A DNA stretch of 64,000 bases from Mytilinidion resinicola. Taxonomy: Eukaryota > Ascomycota > Dothideomycetes > Mytilinidiales > Mytilinidiaceae. The stretch is taken from contig NW_022985443.1 of NCBI RefSeq assembly GCF_010093595.1, forward strand, positions 573,345 through 637,344. Direction: 5' to 3'. Below the pieces are notes generated by a model. That model saw only the letters and a program-made list of their open reading frames with translations. It had not been told where the DNA came from and ran no database searches. Numbering within the stretch: position 1 is the stretch's first letter; every line of letters starts with the position of its first letter. The position numbers were made by a program, and so were the translations under genes. This document shows positions 31,504 to 43,262 of the stretch, piece after piece.

Positions 31504-33019
31504 TTACCGTGACACGTCTATCAGCTTGCGCTTTATCTTCTTAGGCGGTACCGCATCTCCATTAGCGCTCTCCCCCATATTACTTGACGGCGTCATAGGC
31601 ATATCCAACCGCAATTCTAACCCAGACACTGTCATCGAACTCCGAGACTTCGTCCTTTTTACCTTTTTCTCCGAGCGGTTTGACCAGAACGCAGAAAGGG
31701 CTTCCTTGATCGATCTTAACCTTTCCCCCAACGCAAAGTCAAGATAGTTGTGCAGTGTCCTCCACACATCCAGTAGGTCGTCCAGCTTGCCCATGCGCGC
31801 CATTTCTACCTCCTCCATCCGGAAGTATACCTCACCGTTTTCTAGGTCCACTTCCCGCCAGTGTATCCAAAGTATGATTGTGTAACCTTCCGTCGTCAAG
31901 GAGAAATGACACGTCTCGAGATGCGTGGGGGTGCGATTGGGGTACGCAAGCGAGTAGAAGTCGTGCATGTAGTTGACGATAAGGGCCCCGTCGCGTGCGG
32001 CTTGGAGGGAGGCGTGGACCTGGTTTTCGCCAAAGATGGCGGCCTTCCACTGAGCGGTGAGAAAAGGAAAGTGTGTATCGGCGTTCTGGACAACGTTGTG
32101 CCTGCGGGTGGAGTGAGCTCAGGAAACCGTATGAGGAAGGGAGAGTGACATACCAGTCAGCCATGTCATCCTCCTCGTGGGTAAACGGCATAGCGAATGC
32201 CGGTGTGTGTGTTGTCGCCTCTGTGGCCGTGATATATCCGATGCAGCTGTCTGGCTGTGGTCGCGCGAGGGAGCCCCATAGCTCCGGGACGGTTACACGC
32301 GGCGGCGTAGGAAGATAGTCTTTGATTAGATTCACCTGGTCCTTTAGTGTCACGCCCTTAATCCCACCAGAGTAGCCCTCGCCCCGGAAAAGGATGTGCT
32401 CCTCAATCATCTTCCGGGCTGTGATCTCATTTTCCACCGACGCCGCCCTCCTGGTGTGTATAACTGCTTGTGCGTGGGGCGAAGGCTCCTGCTGACGGCT
32501 TCGCTTGAGTGTCTTCACCAAGTCCGCAAGCGCCTCTGGGAGCGCAATCCCTTTGTCTACAGTTATGTTATACCCGGCTAGCTGCTTCTTATCGGTGATG
32601 GCGGTGTCTTTTCGCGTCGGGGACGGATTTCGGGGGACAGACATCGGGGAGGACTGTGTGCTGTGTTCAAAAGAGCGAAGGTTCTCTCGTGTGAGGCGCA
32701 GAGGGGGAGGGCTGCGGTCGAGGGAGCGGGCTCGTCGACGTTCGGGGGTGTGCGGACTCGAGCTGCGCAGGCGTGGCGGGGTAGGAGGGTCGACGGAGCA
32801 TGCGCGGCGCTTTCGAGGACGAGGGGACGCAGGAAGACCGCAGGCGAGGTCAATGGAGCAGGGACATCGAGAGCAGTGTTCAATAGATGAGGTGCGTCCT
32901 TTCGCATAAGGAGCGGCGGCCTCAATGGCGCAGGCCAGTCGTTTTGCGGGTCGAGTCGCCTCAGGCGCCGTCGCTGGGCTGCTGGCGGAGCTGGTCGAGC
33001 GCGCACGCTTTCCCAGCAT
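31504..33019 (-). CDS. DUF7924-like protein, two exons
   Basis: Exon 1 runs from the start to 32154 and exon 2 from 32101 to 31504, with a 52 nt intron (32102-32153, GTATGT..CCGCAG). Splicing joins EEDDMADW to HNVVQNADTHFPFLTAQW in frame. I choose the start at 33019 (MLGKRARSTSS); an upstream in-frame ATG at 33166 gives 536 residues instead of 487. The N-terminal third is disordered, Ser/Pro/Arg-rich. The core has LWGSLARPQPDSCIGYIT, THFPFLTAQWKAA, ASLQAARDGALIVNYM, YPNRTPTHLETCHFSLTTEG and YLDFALGERLRSIKEAL, which match the fungal family I know as DUF7924 (PQPDxxxGY, FPFxxxExK, QAxxDGA). A C-terminal nuclear-type basic cluster follows. Family function is unknown; the core layout recalls PD-(D/E)XK-like folds. 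Confidence 0.72.
32102..32153 (-). other. intron in DUF7924-like gene
   Basis: 52 nt, donor GTATGT, acceptor CCCGCAG; restores the domain frame. Confidence 0.8.
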
Positions 33020-33166
33020 GAGAGGATGGATGTAACGCGAAGTATGCGCAGGAATAACAGGAGATGCAGCGCTGGCGAGGCGGAAGATGGTGACGACTGG
33101 CGGGCGTGATGGGCTGTTGGTGTTGTTATGAAACAAATCGGCCGTTGGGGCTGGGCAAGACGCCAA

Positions 33167-35180
33167 GTCACGTGATTATTGCAACAGCCACATTAGCCAC
33201 AGGAGCGCTTGTGCATGTACTGGACCTACAGTCAGAGCTCACGTGTGTGCGCCGTAGAGTATGGGCCGTTACCATGCGCCAGCTGATATATCCAGCCTCT
33301 CCGCCTGCTCGAGCCCAGAAACCAACTAGCTTAGGTTAGTTGAGTCGCTTGTTCTCACCTCGCCAGTTCAGGACAAAGATGCTAGTAATCATGGGTTGAG
33401 TCTGGCTAACTAGGGCCTGTTTTGGCTCCTACAGTGGGTCTCGATCTAGTGCAGGATGCTCAGAGTATTGACTGCCTCCCGGTGGAGGACACGACGGTGG
33501 GGTGGGAAAGAGGAGGTTGGCGGCAGCTGACGGCAGATTGTGGGGGAAGTTTGCTAGACGGGTGGGTGTAATTAATGGATATGGTCTATTTTACGCGGAC
33601 ACGTGACCGCGATAGGAGAACGAAAACTCCGCATCGTCCGCAGGCCTCAACTCCGCATCAGCCTTCGTATAGAGTTGTTCGAGCCTCCATCGCCACGATA
33701 TCTCACGCAGCAGTAGAGCCTTGTTTCTACCCGCCCACCATCCCTTTGTCTTTGTATCTACATAGCTAGTTGCCTCACTATATAGAGTGCGTTAGGAGGT
33801 CTCCTTCGGTGCGTGCGTACAGCTGAGCAACCTCACGGTTTGCATTGACCGGCTGCGGCTCGTGCGAGGCCTTGGCGGCCTCGCCGATGCGCCCTCAACA
33901 CCATGAGCTTGCTCTACAGCTGGCTGGCACGGCCTACGGAGGCTTCTGTTGCCCAATCCATACACAGTTCAACATCTGCATGCAGCCGGTGCACTGTGCA
34001 CGGCCGGCTAGCTTGGCTAGGATAGCCAAACTAGCCGGGCGGCCCCCTCTGCTGAGTGAGAGCGTGGAAATAGATTGGCCGCCATGATGGCGCTCGTCGC
34101 CGGTGACGTTGAGAAGTACCCCGCCGCAGGCGTGCTCCAAGCGTGCCGGAGAGTGCTCGAGAGGGAGCAGCGTTAGTAAGCATGCTTCTCGCGCGGAAGG
34201 ATGGACAACTGGATTGCTACAGAACTCATGAGCTGCGTCAGGAAAGGGAGCTCACTCGCCACCGCGTTGAGTAGTCGCGCATGGTGAGGCGGCTCTCAGA
34301 TCAGGCTGAACTGCTGTTCCGTTCGACAATTCGGGTCGACGCGGAGCTGGAGGTGAAACTGGAGGCGAAAGGTATTCGTGAGGCTTTGACACCTTCTTCT
34401 GGGATAGTTAGCAATTGTATGTAGGCTGGTGTCGCTTTATGCTTACCTTCTGAAAGTGGTTCCTACGTTGCTCCGAGCGGCCAAGGCTGAAACCGCTGTT
34501 TTTGACGCTCTGGTGACTAAGATCACCAACCCTACTCGAGAACCCGGTGTTACCTACGTCAAACATCACGAGACCACTGAAGTAATTCCTCCCAACACTA
34601 GTTCTGCTCTTGGCAGTCTAGGGAATGCAAATAGTTAGCGTACCGTGCCTACCTGTCATTTGCAGCTACAGAACACTAACTGTGCACAGAGAACCCAATT
34701 GTTTTGGATGAGCCCTCTGCACGTCGTTCCGCTGTAAGCCACCCTGCCTCCTTCCACGAGTTCACGCCGTCTGACATAGCCTAGATAGCCCAATTGAAGT
34801 TCTCAGCGATCCCATAACACAACGTAGTCGGAAGCGCAGACACAGTTCTAATGGTGGCGACGGTCGACACAAGTTTCCGAAGTCGGTCAGAACTTTATCA
34901 GTGTTCTCAGTCTCCGTTCGTCCCATGGACGCAGGCGAATTTGCACATCCCTGACTAATGAAGGTTTTATTTGTGGTCAATTTCATAGAGTGTTCGGTCA
35001 TTGTAGATTCTTCCCGAGGTCACACTTTAATGAAACGCTATTAGCTCCTTGTTTTCATGATTCATCCAGGTATTAGGAGTGTCACCATAAACACCTCGTT
35101 CACCCAACAAGCAGCTTCAAAAAGGCCGAGAAAAACGGCGACAAAGTAGAAGCGCTGTACGAAACAATCCCTCTCAAATT
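33167..35180. other. 2 kb stretch without a clear gene
   Basis: Some protein-like fragments occur (for example 34429-34638 + with TAVFDALVTKITNPT and HHETTEVIPPNTSS), but no frame is long and none has a family motif. A CACGTGAC word lies near 33,600. May hold a decayed gene between 34,100 and 34,750. Confidence 0.35.
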
Positions 35181-36986
35181 TCAATCAACTTCTTCGCGAT
35201 CTCGGAATGGCCAACCTGTCCGGAACGCTTGCATATCTTCCTCGTCCCCTTCACATTGTAGTCGAATCTCTTCTTTCAGGTCTGCAAGCTTCTTCTTTGC
35301 TTCCTCATAATACTCATTTCGGACCCACCCTTCCTCGGTCATATTACAGACACTCTTCCTCCACTGCTCCGCGGCGACGCTCATCTTCAGCCAGCTGTCC
35401 TCATTCTCTGCGAATTCGTCTAGTTCAGTTTGATCAAACTGTACCGGGCACTTAATATCCTCAACATCGGGCAAGTGCTCCCAGAACTGGGCCGCGCGTA
35501 CGATAGCTCCTTTAAGGGTTATGAGATTGCCTTCCCACTGACGGCCGGCCCTATCCACGAGCATCTGGCGACCGAGAAGAAGGGGCTCCCGTAGGGCCGC
35601 GATGTGGTGCTAGTTGAAGTGGCCGTTGAGCACACGGTAACCGAAGAAGAGGAGACGCCGGCGATAGAGCTCGCGCGCTGCCACTTTCTCTTCCTCTTGC
35701 AAGGATGCCAAGTCCTCCGGAAGCTTAGGTTCTACTAACTCGGGGGAAAGCTCATCGTCTGGATTGTCGAATGCGCGGGGATAGCCAGCGGCGAGGAGCT
35801 GTGGCTGGATGATGGCGTGCTGCCAATCGATAAGACATGAAACCCGACCTGTCTCGGGTGTTACGAATATGTTACCGAGGGTGAGATCAGGGTGACGAAG
35901 AGTAGGCTGGTTAAAGGGGTGTGCGGGATCTTTCGGCAGCAGGTGTGGTGTCATCAACTGGTAGCACTCTAAAAGCTTGAGATAGTCCTCTGGACGTTGA
36001 ACTCCCAGTCCCAAATCGTTGTGGGGGAAGTCGGGTTCCATCGATTTGCCGTAACGCTGCGTCCAGTCTATCTCTTTTTGGGCTATCGATTGAAGATATT
36101 CAACGTGATTTTTCCATGGTCCACGGTTCAACTTTAGCCCAGCTCTTCTACCGTACCAGAACATATAGTCGGCAATGGGCCCGATGCAAAATTGATTTGC
36201 TTCTGTAGCATGTTCTTCTGTGTACAGTGGAGCCTGTAGACTAGATGGAATGTCTTTTTTGAAGTACAAGCTACCTGTGGCGCTGAAAGGAATCTCGAAC
36301 AGTTTTTTTTCAAGTTCAACGAAGCTATGCCCAAGTCTTCGTATCTCATGGTCTTGGAGGTCCACCCATTTGGATGCGAGGCAAACCCCGGGAGCTTTCT
36401 CCATAAGGATATATTCGGTACCGACAGGATTCTCCAACATTGTGGAGTAGCTATATACTTCCGGGACAGGTATGCCTTTCAAGCGAAGGAGCGTAAGAGT
36501 GGCGGCCTCGCTAGCGGTGGCGAAATATTCTGGTCGGGCTATGTGGTATGGGATCTTGGCGATCATTTCGAAACCGTCCTGCAACTCGAGGACAAAGACT
36601 CGATTAAACCCTCCCTCGGCTAGCTTTTTCGTGCTGACAACCTTGCCATGTTTGTTGCCAACGGAGGCTTCGGCTGCACGTTGCACAGCTTCGACGTTGA
36701 ACTTAACATGACGTTCCTTCAACCTCACGTCCTCGTTGAACAAATATCGACCAGAGGTGTACGAGGACAAGGATACGTTACCGGAAGTATCTACGGAGGC
36801 CAAATCAGTGAACAGTCGTCAGTGAGCTATAGCAAAGCATTATTCACCCAATTCGCGTGCCAAAGTCTGAGGTGCTTCTCGTGGTATGGTGGTTGACAAT
36901 GATCTTCGGGCTGCGAAGCGAACGGAGGGGTTGATCGAAAGAGCATATAAGCGGGAAGCCGATCGGGCAATGCATTTTGTTGACAT
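35181..36986 (-). pseudogene. AIM9-like mitochondrial phosphotransferase-fold protein with an internal stop
   Basis: Exon 1 (36986-36848) encodes a mitochondrial presequence (MSTKCIARSASRLYALS, RRSLST). A 57 nt intron (36791-36847, GTGAAT..CCGTAG) joins AREL to DTSGNVSLSSY. The APH-fold kinase part shows the nucleotide loop (LAEGGFNRVFVLEL), the lysine strand (MIAKIPYH), the catalytic HPDLTLGNI (about residues 346-354) and the metal site LIDWQHA. At codon 440 a TAG (35610-35612) follows NGHFN, but the same frame then runs 142 codons with family sequence (HHIAALREPLLLGRQ, VDRAGRQW, CPVQFDQTELDEF, WPFRD) to a stop at 35181. Total would be 582 residues. Relatives (AIM9/FMP29) are mitochondrial proteins of poorly known substrate. 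Either a young pseudogene or a sequence error. Confidence 0.82.
36791..36847 (-). other. intron in AIM9-like gene
   Basis: 57 nt, GTGAAT..CTCCGTAG with a CTCACTGAC branch-like word; joins the presequence exon to the kinase exon in frame. Confidence 0.75.
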
Positions 36987-38864
36987 TATCGACGATGATT
37001 GTGGACGAGGCGACACGCGCTGAGTTGCGCCCGAGTACCAAGGCACTTGGATCTCGGTTCGCTATGACAATGGAAACTTGAAGCCTATATATACCGGAGC
37101 ACCTAGCATGTTGGCCATGTGGAGCGCACATGTAAAGAGATGCTCGCCACATGAGCCCGTACGGGCGACCATCGTCTACGGGCGCTTTGAAAATGCGGGT
37201 GATATTCGTGCATCAGTCATCCTGACCAGCCGCCGAGCCGCATGCACCGCCTACGCACTCCAACCGCCCGCATCTTCGAGACGCCCGTACCGGGCGTCTA
37301 GCCGTGGGGATGCCCAAAGAATACGGGAATGGCTCCCGTACGGAGGCCTAGAGAATGCGGGAGCTCACTGAAGGCTCGGTGCTATGACGAAGTGTTAATC
37401 GCGCCTGTTCGGGGTTCAGCGGGAGTCCTCCATCCTCACCTCTCTTCATCTTGTCTTGCCTGCTACGAAGCGCTCCGTCATCGCCCTGCCGCGAACTCGC
37501 AATATAATCCGTCTGCCCGTTCACATCCGCTTTTTCGCTTCGGTTTATAATATCCTCTCTCAGAGGTTGCCTACTATTAAATCAATTTACCGCAGTCGAC
37601 CCCTCCGCTCAAATCAACCTTGTGTCTCGCGATCGCAAGTCTTCAATCCTGAATGCACAATTGAGGCTCTCACCTGTGATATGTGATTGTAATTGCGCCA
37701 GAGGGCAGTAGGACGGTCCAACTGCTACGAGACTACAGGCACTCTCCAATAGCTCGACTTGACAAAGCTAAGCCGGTTATGGGCTCGACGGTGAGTACTT
37801 GCACAATGGCTCAAGAAAAGAACGGTACACCCAAATAGTATTAGCCTAGCCAACTGAAGGGAATTTTCACGTCAATGAACGTTTAGCTTTGAGCCGTGCG
37901 GCATGGAAGATTTGGCCTTCGGCAGCAACGTGCAAGGAGTGTGGATGTACTAGCCATCTCGTGGTTTTTGCGATTGGGAGACGTTGCGATTTGACGGCCC
38001 GATCTTGCGCCGTCCTAGAAGCCCCAGGAAGCGTTCGTCTTGGCGTCATTCGCGGGGAAAGCGGTACAGCACTCTGGACACTTAATTGGCAAATCAGTCT
38101 GACGGGCATGGATACCCTGTCGTTCTCAGTTCCCCAGGTCTTGAATCTGGTAACGTACATCTAATTTACAATTCTAAATCCGTGCACTTGCCAAGCTTTT
38201 TCTTAATGTTCGGAAGCGTAATAACTAGGGTAAACGTAATAACCTGATCACCTACGTTAATCTTACGGAGGTTAATTTATAGGGTGCGGGATATTAAGAA
38301 TGTGTGCCGAAAGTGGGGGCATGCGGGGAAGAATCGCGGGATCAGAGCTCCTACCACATCGGTTTATAACATCATCACGAGAGCTGGCAATTAATTGAAA
38401 TGTCCTCCCATTGTGTACACTTATGTTTTAACAGTGAAGAGATGTTGGTTCGGTACCCACCTACTGCTCTCGCCGTTTCCTGGGGTGAGTCGGAGCGGGA
38501 CGACCGTGACTTCTATCTACCGTTCATCAGAAAACCATTCGAACGTAATCTCCCGAGTTTTGCGGATTAAACTTGCGATACACCTCCACAACCATGGCAT
38601 TGGTACGATGTTCCCTGACCTCTCTCGCGGGTCTTCCCGCATTTTGTCTACGGCGTGGGGTGTGTCCCGGTGGAACTATTGAGAGTCCCGTTTGGCATTC
38701 CTGCCGCCGACTCCGACACGATTACAACTCGATCGCGATCGACTGACTCCTCGCTCGACTCGATGACGGATGCATGAACGAGGTTTAAATTCACTGCCTC
38801 GGTAACTAGTGACTTCCGGCATTCTGGCTGACGCGCCATGTCGTCTAGCCAACGTGTCTTACTA
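36987..38864. other. intergenic stretch with small palindromes
   Basis: No convincing gene. Holds repeated CCCGTACGGG-type palindromes (37,155-37,345) and, near 38,300-38,335, a degenerate zinc-knuckle-like reading VCRKWGHAGKNRG that may be a transposon scrap. The minus- and plus-strand frames at 37,867-38,164 are out of context. Confidence 0.4.
37279..37299. repeat. short perfect-arm palindrome
   Basis: AGACGCCCG-TAC-CGGGCGTCT, nine base arms around a 3-base loop. Related CCCGTACGGG words lie at about 37,157 and 37,334. Could be a regulatory dyad or part of a small unrecognised element. Confidence 0.5.
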
Positions 38865-38970
38865 CAGTGTTTTCAAGTCGTTTTTCGGTCATGTGATCAG
38901 ATCTGACCAATCAGATCTGGAGCTCCTATCAAGATCTAGTCACGTGACTGAAAGACGACTGAAAACACTG
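38865..38970. mobile_element. 106 bp Tc1/mariner-like hairpin element
   Basis: Starts CAGTGTTTTCAAGTCG and ends in its near inverse CGACTGAAAACACTG. The arms extend about 32 bases with few mismatches, also giving GTCATGTGA / TCACGTGAC. CAGTG ends with a left TA flank (38863-38864) are typical of Tc1/mariner; the right flank reads TG instead of TA. The centre has three AGATCT-containing words. Confidence 0.65.
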
Positions 38971-39649
38971 TGGTACCACCTACAACGCTTTCCACGCACG
39001 ATCGGGCCAGGCACAGGCTTTTGGCCACACTATTGACCACACAGTGTGACAGTGCCACCACTATCACGAGCCGGCCACGCGGCCAAGGCCTGAAGCCGGT
39101 GCAGATTCTGGGATGCTCCACTTTCGGGCCAACCTCTGGCGTGTCTCGGAATGCTTAGCAGTGCTTGAGCGTGCTTCAGCTACTTCAAGCTTTGCACAGT
39201 CAAAACTTATGGATGCTTGGTACAAGTATTATTCTGTACTTGTTCAAACTTGTTCAAACTCTACCTCTGTACTGCGCTGGCAAACCCCAGCTTTCGTTGT
39301 GGTGAGGCTCGCTTCGGCTCACCCTGCCGACGATCAGACGGCCTGGTAGGCTGGTCACATCATATTGCCTTCAAATGAGCAACAATGAGGAATTCGGTTC
39401 AAAAAGGAAAGTAGCTCTCAGAGTCCTTATCCCACCAATGAATCGCTACGATGGTACTCGGGCTGCTGTCAGCCCGCCCAGTATTTATCTCATGGCTGTA
39501 AACGCAAATGCTGGCACATCTCCCGCGATACCCAAGCTGGGGCTTCTCGACGTCTGTGGCGGACGCCGAACAAGTTGTTGAGGGGATATAATACCCTCCC
39601 TGCTGCCGCGAATCTTTCCAGGACATTCTCATCTTCCTTTGCTGTCGTC
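38971..39649. other. upstream region of the MFS gene
   Basis: No gene seen. Contains close direct repeats (ACTTGTTCAAACTTGTTCAAACTC at about 39,237-39,260 in two units). Presumably holds the permease promoter; no clear TATA box picked. Confidence 0.35.
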
Positions 39650-41518
39650 ATGTCGAAGGAAAAATATCCCGATGATATACAGGACGTCGAGGGGAGCGAG
39701 CTGCGAAATGTCGATGCCAACCCAATCAAGAGTACACCATGGTGGAAGCTAGGTGGGAAAGACGTTAGCTTTGTTTCCGTTAATGCTGGATATGCAAGAG
39801 GCGCAGTTTCAACGTCGAGCTCAGATACGAAGCTTGACACTGCCGAAAATTTGGGCCAACATGTTTGGGAAACTGAAGATGCGAAAGAAATCTACAAGCC
39901 CATTAAAGGTTATGAAGGCGCCCATCGGTTCGATCCCTCTTTTCAGTGGGATCCAGCAGAGGAGAAGGCACTTGTCAGAACTGTGAGCCCAGCTTTCCTT
40001 TGCTAGTCTTCACTCCTGTCTGGACCTAATATGTGCGACAGCTCGATTGGCGCATCGCGTTACCAGCTTGCATTATGTTTTTTGCCCTTCAACTTGATCG
40101 TGGCAATATCACTCAAGCCCTATCCGATACTATGCTGAGTAAGTACTGATTTCTTTGTACATACCGCATTTTCAAAATACTAATTGAATACAGAGGACCT
40201 CAAACTCACAACTAACGACTACAACAACGGCCAGACAATCTTCTATTGCTCGTTTTTGTTTGCAGAACTCCCCTCTCAGCTCATCAGCAAGAAGCTGGGA
40301 CCCGATGTTTGGATTCCAATTCAAATGGTAGCATGGAGCATAGTGGCCGCTAGCCAAGCACGTCTGGATGGTCGTACAACGTTCTACATCACCCGCTTCC
40401 TCCTGGGCTTGATCGAAGGAGGTTTCATTCCGGATGTCATCCTGTACCTGTCATACTACTACAAGAATGCCGAGCTCCCCAAACGTTTGTCCTGGTTCTG
40501 GACTGCGTACCAGGCCACTTCCATCGTTGGCGCCTTTCTCGCGTTTGGAATCCTCCACCTCCGCCAGCACACAGCTCTTGGAGCAGGGTGGCGCTACCTC
40601 TTCGCCATCGAGGGAGCCCTAACAGGGCTCATCGGCATTCTTACCTGGCTCTACCTCCCTGCATCACCGACCCAGACCAGCAGGAAGGGCCTCAAAGGCG
40701 CTCTCCGCCCCAAACGCGGCTGGTTCACCGAGCGCGAAGAATACATCCTCGTCACCCGAATCCTCCTCGACGACCCCGGAAAAGCCACCATGCACAACCG
40801 CCAAGGCCTCTCCTTCCGCGCCCTCTGGAGCTCCCTGACCGACTTCGACATGTGGCCCATCTACCTCCTCGGCCTCACCTGGCAGGTGCCCATGACGCCG
40901 GAGACGACCTACATCACCCTGACCTGCAAAGCCCTCGGCTTCAACACCTTCCAGACCAACCTGCTGACGATCCCGGCGTACGCGCTGTTCATCCTGCAGC
41001 TGCTGTTCTGGACGTGGGTCTCGGAGAAGCTGAACCAGCGCATGCTCATCGGCCTGATTTCGCAGATCTGGGTGCTCCCGCTGCTCGTCGCCCTCGAGAC
41101 CCTGCCGCCCGTCTTCGCGGGCTCCAACTGGGCCAAATGGACCATCACCACTTTGATCATCGGCTACCCCTACGCACATGCGGTCCTGGTGGCGCTCGCC
41201 TCGCGCAACGCGGGCACGGTGCGCACGCGCACCGTCGCGTCCTCGCTGTACAACATGGGCGTGCAGACGTCGAATATCATCTCGAGCCAGATCTACCGCA
41301 CGGACGACAAGCCGTACTACTACAGAGGCAACAAGGTGCTGCTGGGGCTGGTGGCGTGGAATTTCGTGCTGTTCGTGGCGTCGAAGGCGTATTATGTGTG
41401 GCGGAATAATATCAGGGATGAGAAGTGGAATGGGATGTCCAGAGAGGAGCGGTTGCATTACCTCAATACGACGCAGGATAAGGGGAATAAGAGGCTTGAT
41501 TTCCGGTTTGCGAGTTGA
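39650..41518 (+). CDS. MFS permease of the Dal5/ACS (anion:cation symporter) type
   Basis: Three exons, 39650-39982, 40042-40138 and 40194-41518, spliced in frame to 584 residues. The start at 39650 (MSKEKYPDDIQDVEG) gives a normal hydrophilic N-terminus of about 110 residues. The transport part has about twelve helices: DWRIALPACIMFFALQLDRGNI (helix 1, ending in the ACS-type D-R-x-N-I-x-x-A), NGQTIFYCSFLFAELPSQLI (helix 2), TTFYITRFLLGLIEGGFIPD (R-x-x-x-G-x-x-E-G-x-x-P), and later ones. This is the family of yeast allantoate (Dal5), nicotinate (Tna1) and vitamin H (Vht1) carriers; a proton-coupled uptake carrier for an organic anion is likely, substrate unknown. Plasma membrane. The 3' half of exon 3 is GC-richer than its neighbours. 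Intact. Confidence 0.92.
39983..40041 (+). other. intron 1 of MFS gene
   Basis: 59 nt, GTGAGC to GCGACAG; phase 0 join VRT to LDWRIA. Confidence 0.85.
40139..40193 (+). other. intron 2 of MFS gene
   Basis: 55 nt, GTAAGT to ATACAG with a TACTAATTGA branch word; joins DTML to KDLKLTT. Confidence 0.88.
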
Positions 41519-43262
41519 GCGTGGCGTTGCTTCGAAGGGTTTGGGAGGACTGACGAGACTCTGCGTGGAGGTGGTGAGGGATGAAGGAGAGCCGAGAATT
41601 GGACGCTGTGATGAGGGCGTCCTGCTGCTGTTTGTGCCTTGGGAGCCGCTTGGTTATGTGCGGGAGGAGGGTGGCGAGCATATTGTAGTGGCGTCACTTA
41701 ATGATAACGAGATGAAATGCCTGGAAAGGGCTTGAGTCTTTTTGTAGAAGATGATGCCTTTTATGGCGGCGTTTGCGCTTGTTACGGCGGGATTGTGACA
41801 AAGAGATTTAGAACCAGTAGAAGTTTTTCGTCGCCTTGAGCTGACATTGTCTTTTGCAGGCCCTCTACCCATTTTGAGTGCCGTTCGATGTGATTGAGCT
41901 ATTCAAGGCTACCCTCCTCGGTATAGCTCCAGCCGTTCTCTGTAGGGCCTAACGTACAGTCACTTAGTCCAGATGTTTCCACATCGTGTTTAAGGAGTAT
42001 AATCGCGAAAGCGAACAAATGTGGTTCAGGTAAAGCGCTAAATTCATAGCCCCTTCCTGGCTATTGGCTTCCTCAGCAGCTTCCTCGCTAGCTTCCTCAC
42101 CATCATCAATGCAACAGCTTTCGGCCCCACATTTGGTTTTGATTTGTTTTCCATCCGACTGCAGCTCAAAGTTTTTAGAGTACCATACCCTTTGCAGTTG
42201 ATTCGTGGTGTCTTCCTCTAGTGATTGACTTGGACTGGACTGTTTGTGGCCTTTTGTCCACGCGATCCACCAGAAATTACTGTGGAGCTCCTGGCGCACC
42301 TGGAGCTCCAGATATGGCTCCAGATATATATCTAATCCAACATAACTATATCTTTTTCTTAGATAAGAAGACTATGAAAGGTTATACGATAGCTATTATA
42401 TCACGTGTATATCACGTGCCCACCTAATTAGACTAGATCTACGGACCTCCGAGCTTTACAGACGTTAAAACATCACCCTTAACGCCATACATATATGTAC
42501 ATATATACACAACCTTTAGGCTCCAGAATAATCCATAGCTTCAGATCCACGTGGCCTAAATAGAACCTCAGTCCAGTTCAATGCTTTTTTCAAGGGCCTC
42601 AATCCCGCTCCAGTCCAGTTCCATCCCTGTCTTCCTCTAGCTTTTATTGTGCAAAACTAGCTACAACAATGCAGAAAAGAGAATCGCGCATCTGATCCGA
42701 TACGTGTACGTAAGACGGTCCACGAGTCCTATACGGCGCCTCGTCAACTCCAGTGGTTAGCGTTATTGATCGTAAAGGGGCATTTCGTACAATGAAGAAT
42801 GTGCCGTGCCTTTGCTGTTCTAGGCATAGACAATAGATGGCGCTAACCCCTGGACGTGAGAGCGTGCTATATGCAGCAAGGCGTCCTCCTACCCCTGAGC
42901 CTAACGACATTCCAGCCAGACGCCACATCGCTAGCCTCCAGCTGAGCCTCCAGTTGAGCCTCCAGCTGAGCCCAAAACAGGCATGACTGCCACGCGACGC
43001 CACGGGTAAATCGTTAATAGTACAAGGGTAAATAAGTTAACATCCGCTTAGGTCATTATAGGATCTGTAACGGGGTGATGGCTTTTCCTCTTAAATTGCT
43101 GGTCGGCACCGATTCTTCGCCCTCTTGTCTCGCAGTCTTTCTCCAAACTCTATGTACCCGTTTGCAAGCTCTTGATCGCAGCTGGCGCTCACTTTCCTTC
43201 AATATCCCGACCAGTCATAATTCGCAATCCAATTCTCTATCAACGTGCAAGCATCTTCAGTC
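41519..43262. other. intergenic stretch with short tandem repeats
   Basis: No gene supported. At about 42,285-42,330 CTGGAGCTCCAGATATGGCTCCAGATATAT is a short repetitive run, and at 42,915-42,972 AGCCTCCAGCTG-type units repeat about four times. Two CACGTG words near 42,400-42,420. Minus frames at 42,644-43,003 follow the tandem repeat and are probably chance. Confidence 0.4.

Noticed and set aside
38300..38340. Zinc-knuckle-like reading VCRKWGHAGKNRG
   Set aside because: Only one Cys pair position is right and there is no surrounding coding sequence; at best a transposon scrap.
40588..41458. Long frames on both strands overlapping the MFS gene (273 aa +, 264 aa -, 185 aa +)
   Set aside because: They lie in the GC-rich third exon of an intact permease gene, have Arg/His/Pro/Asp-biased composition from frame shift and lack any motif.
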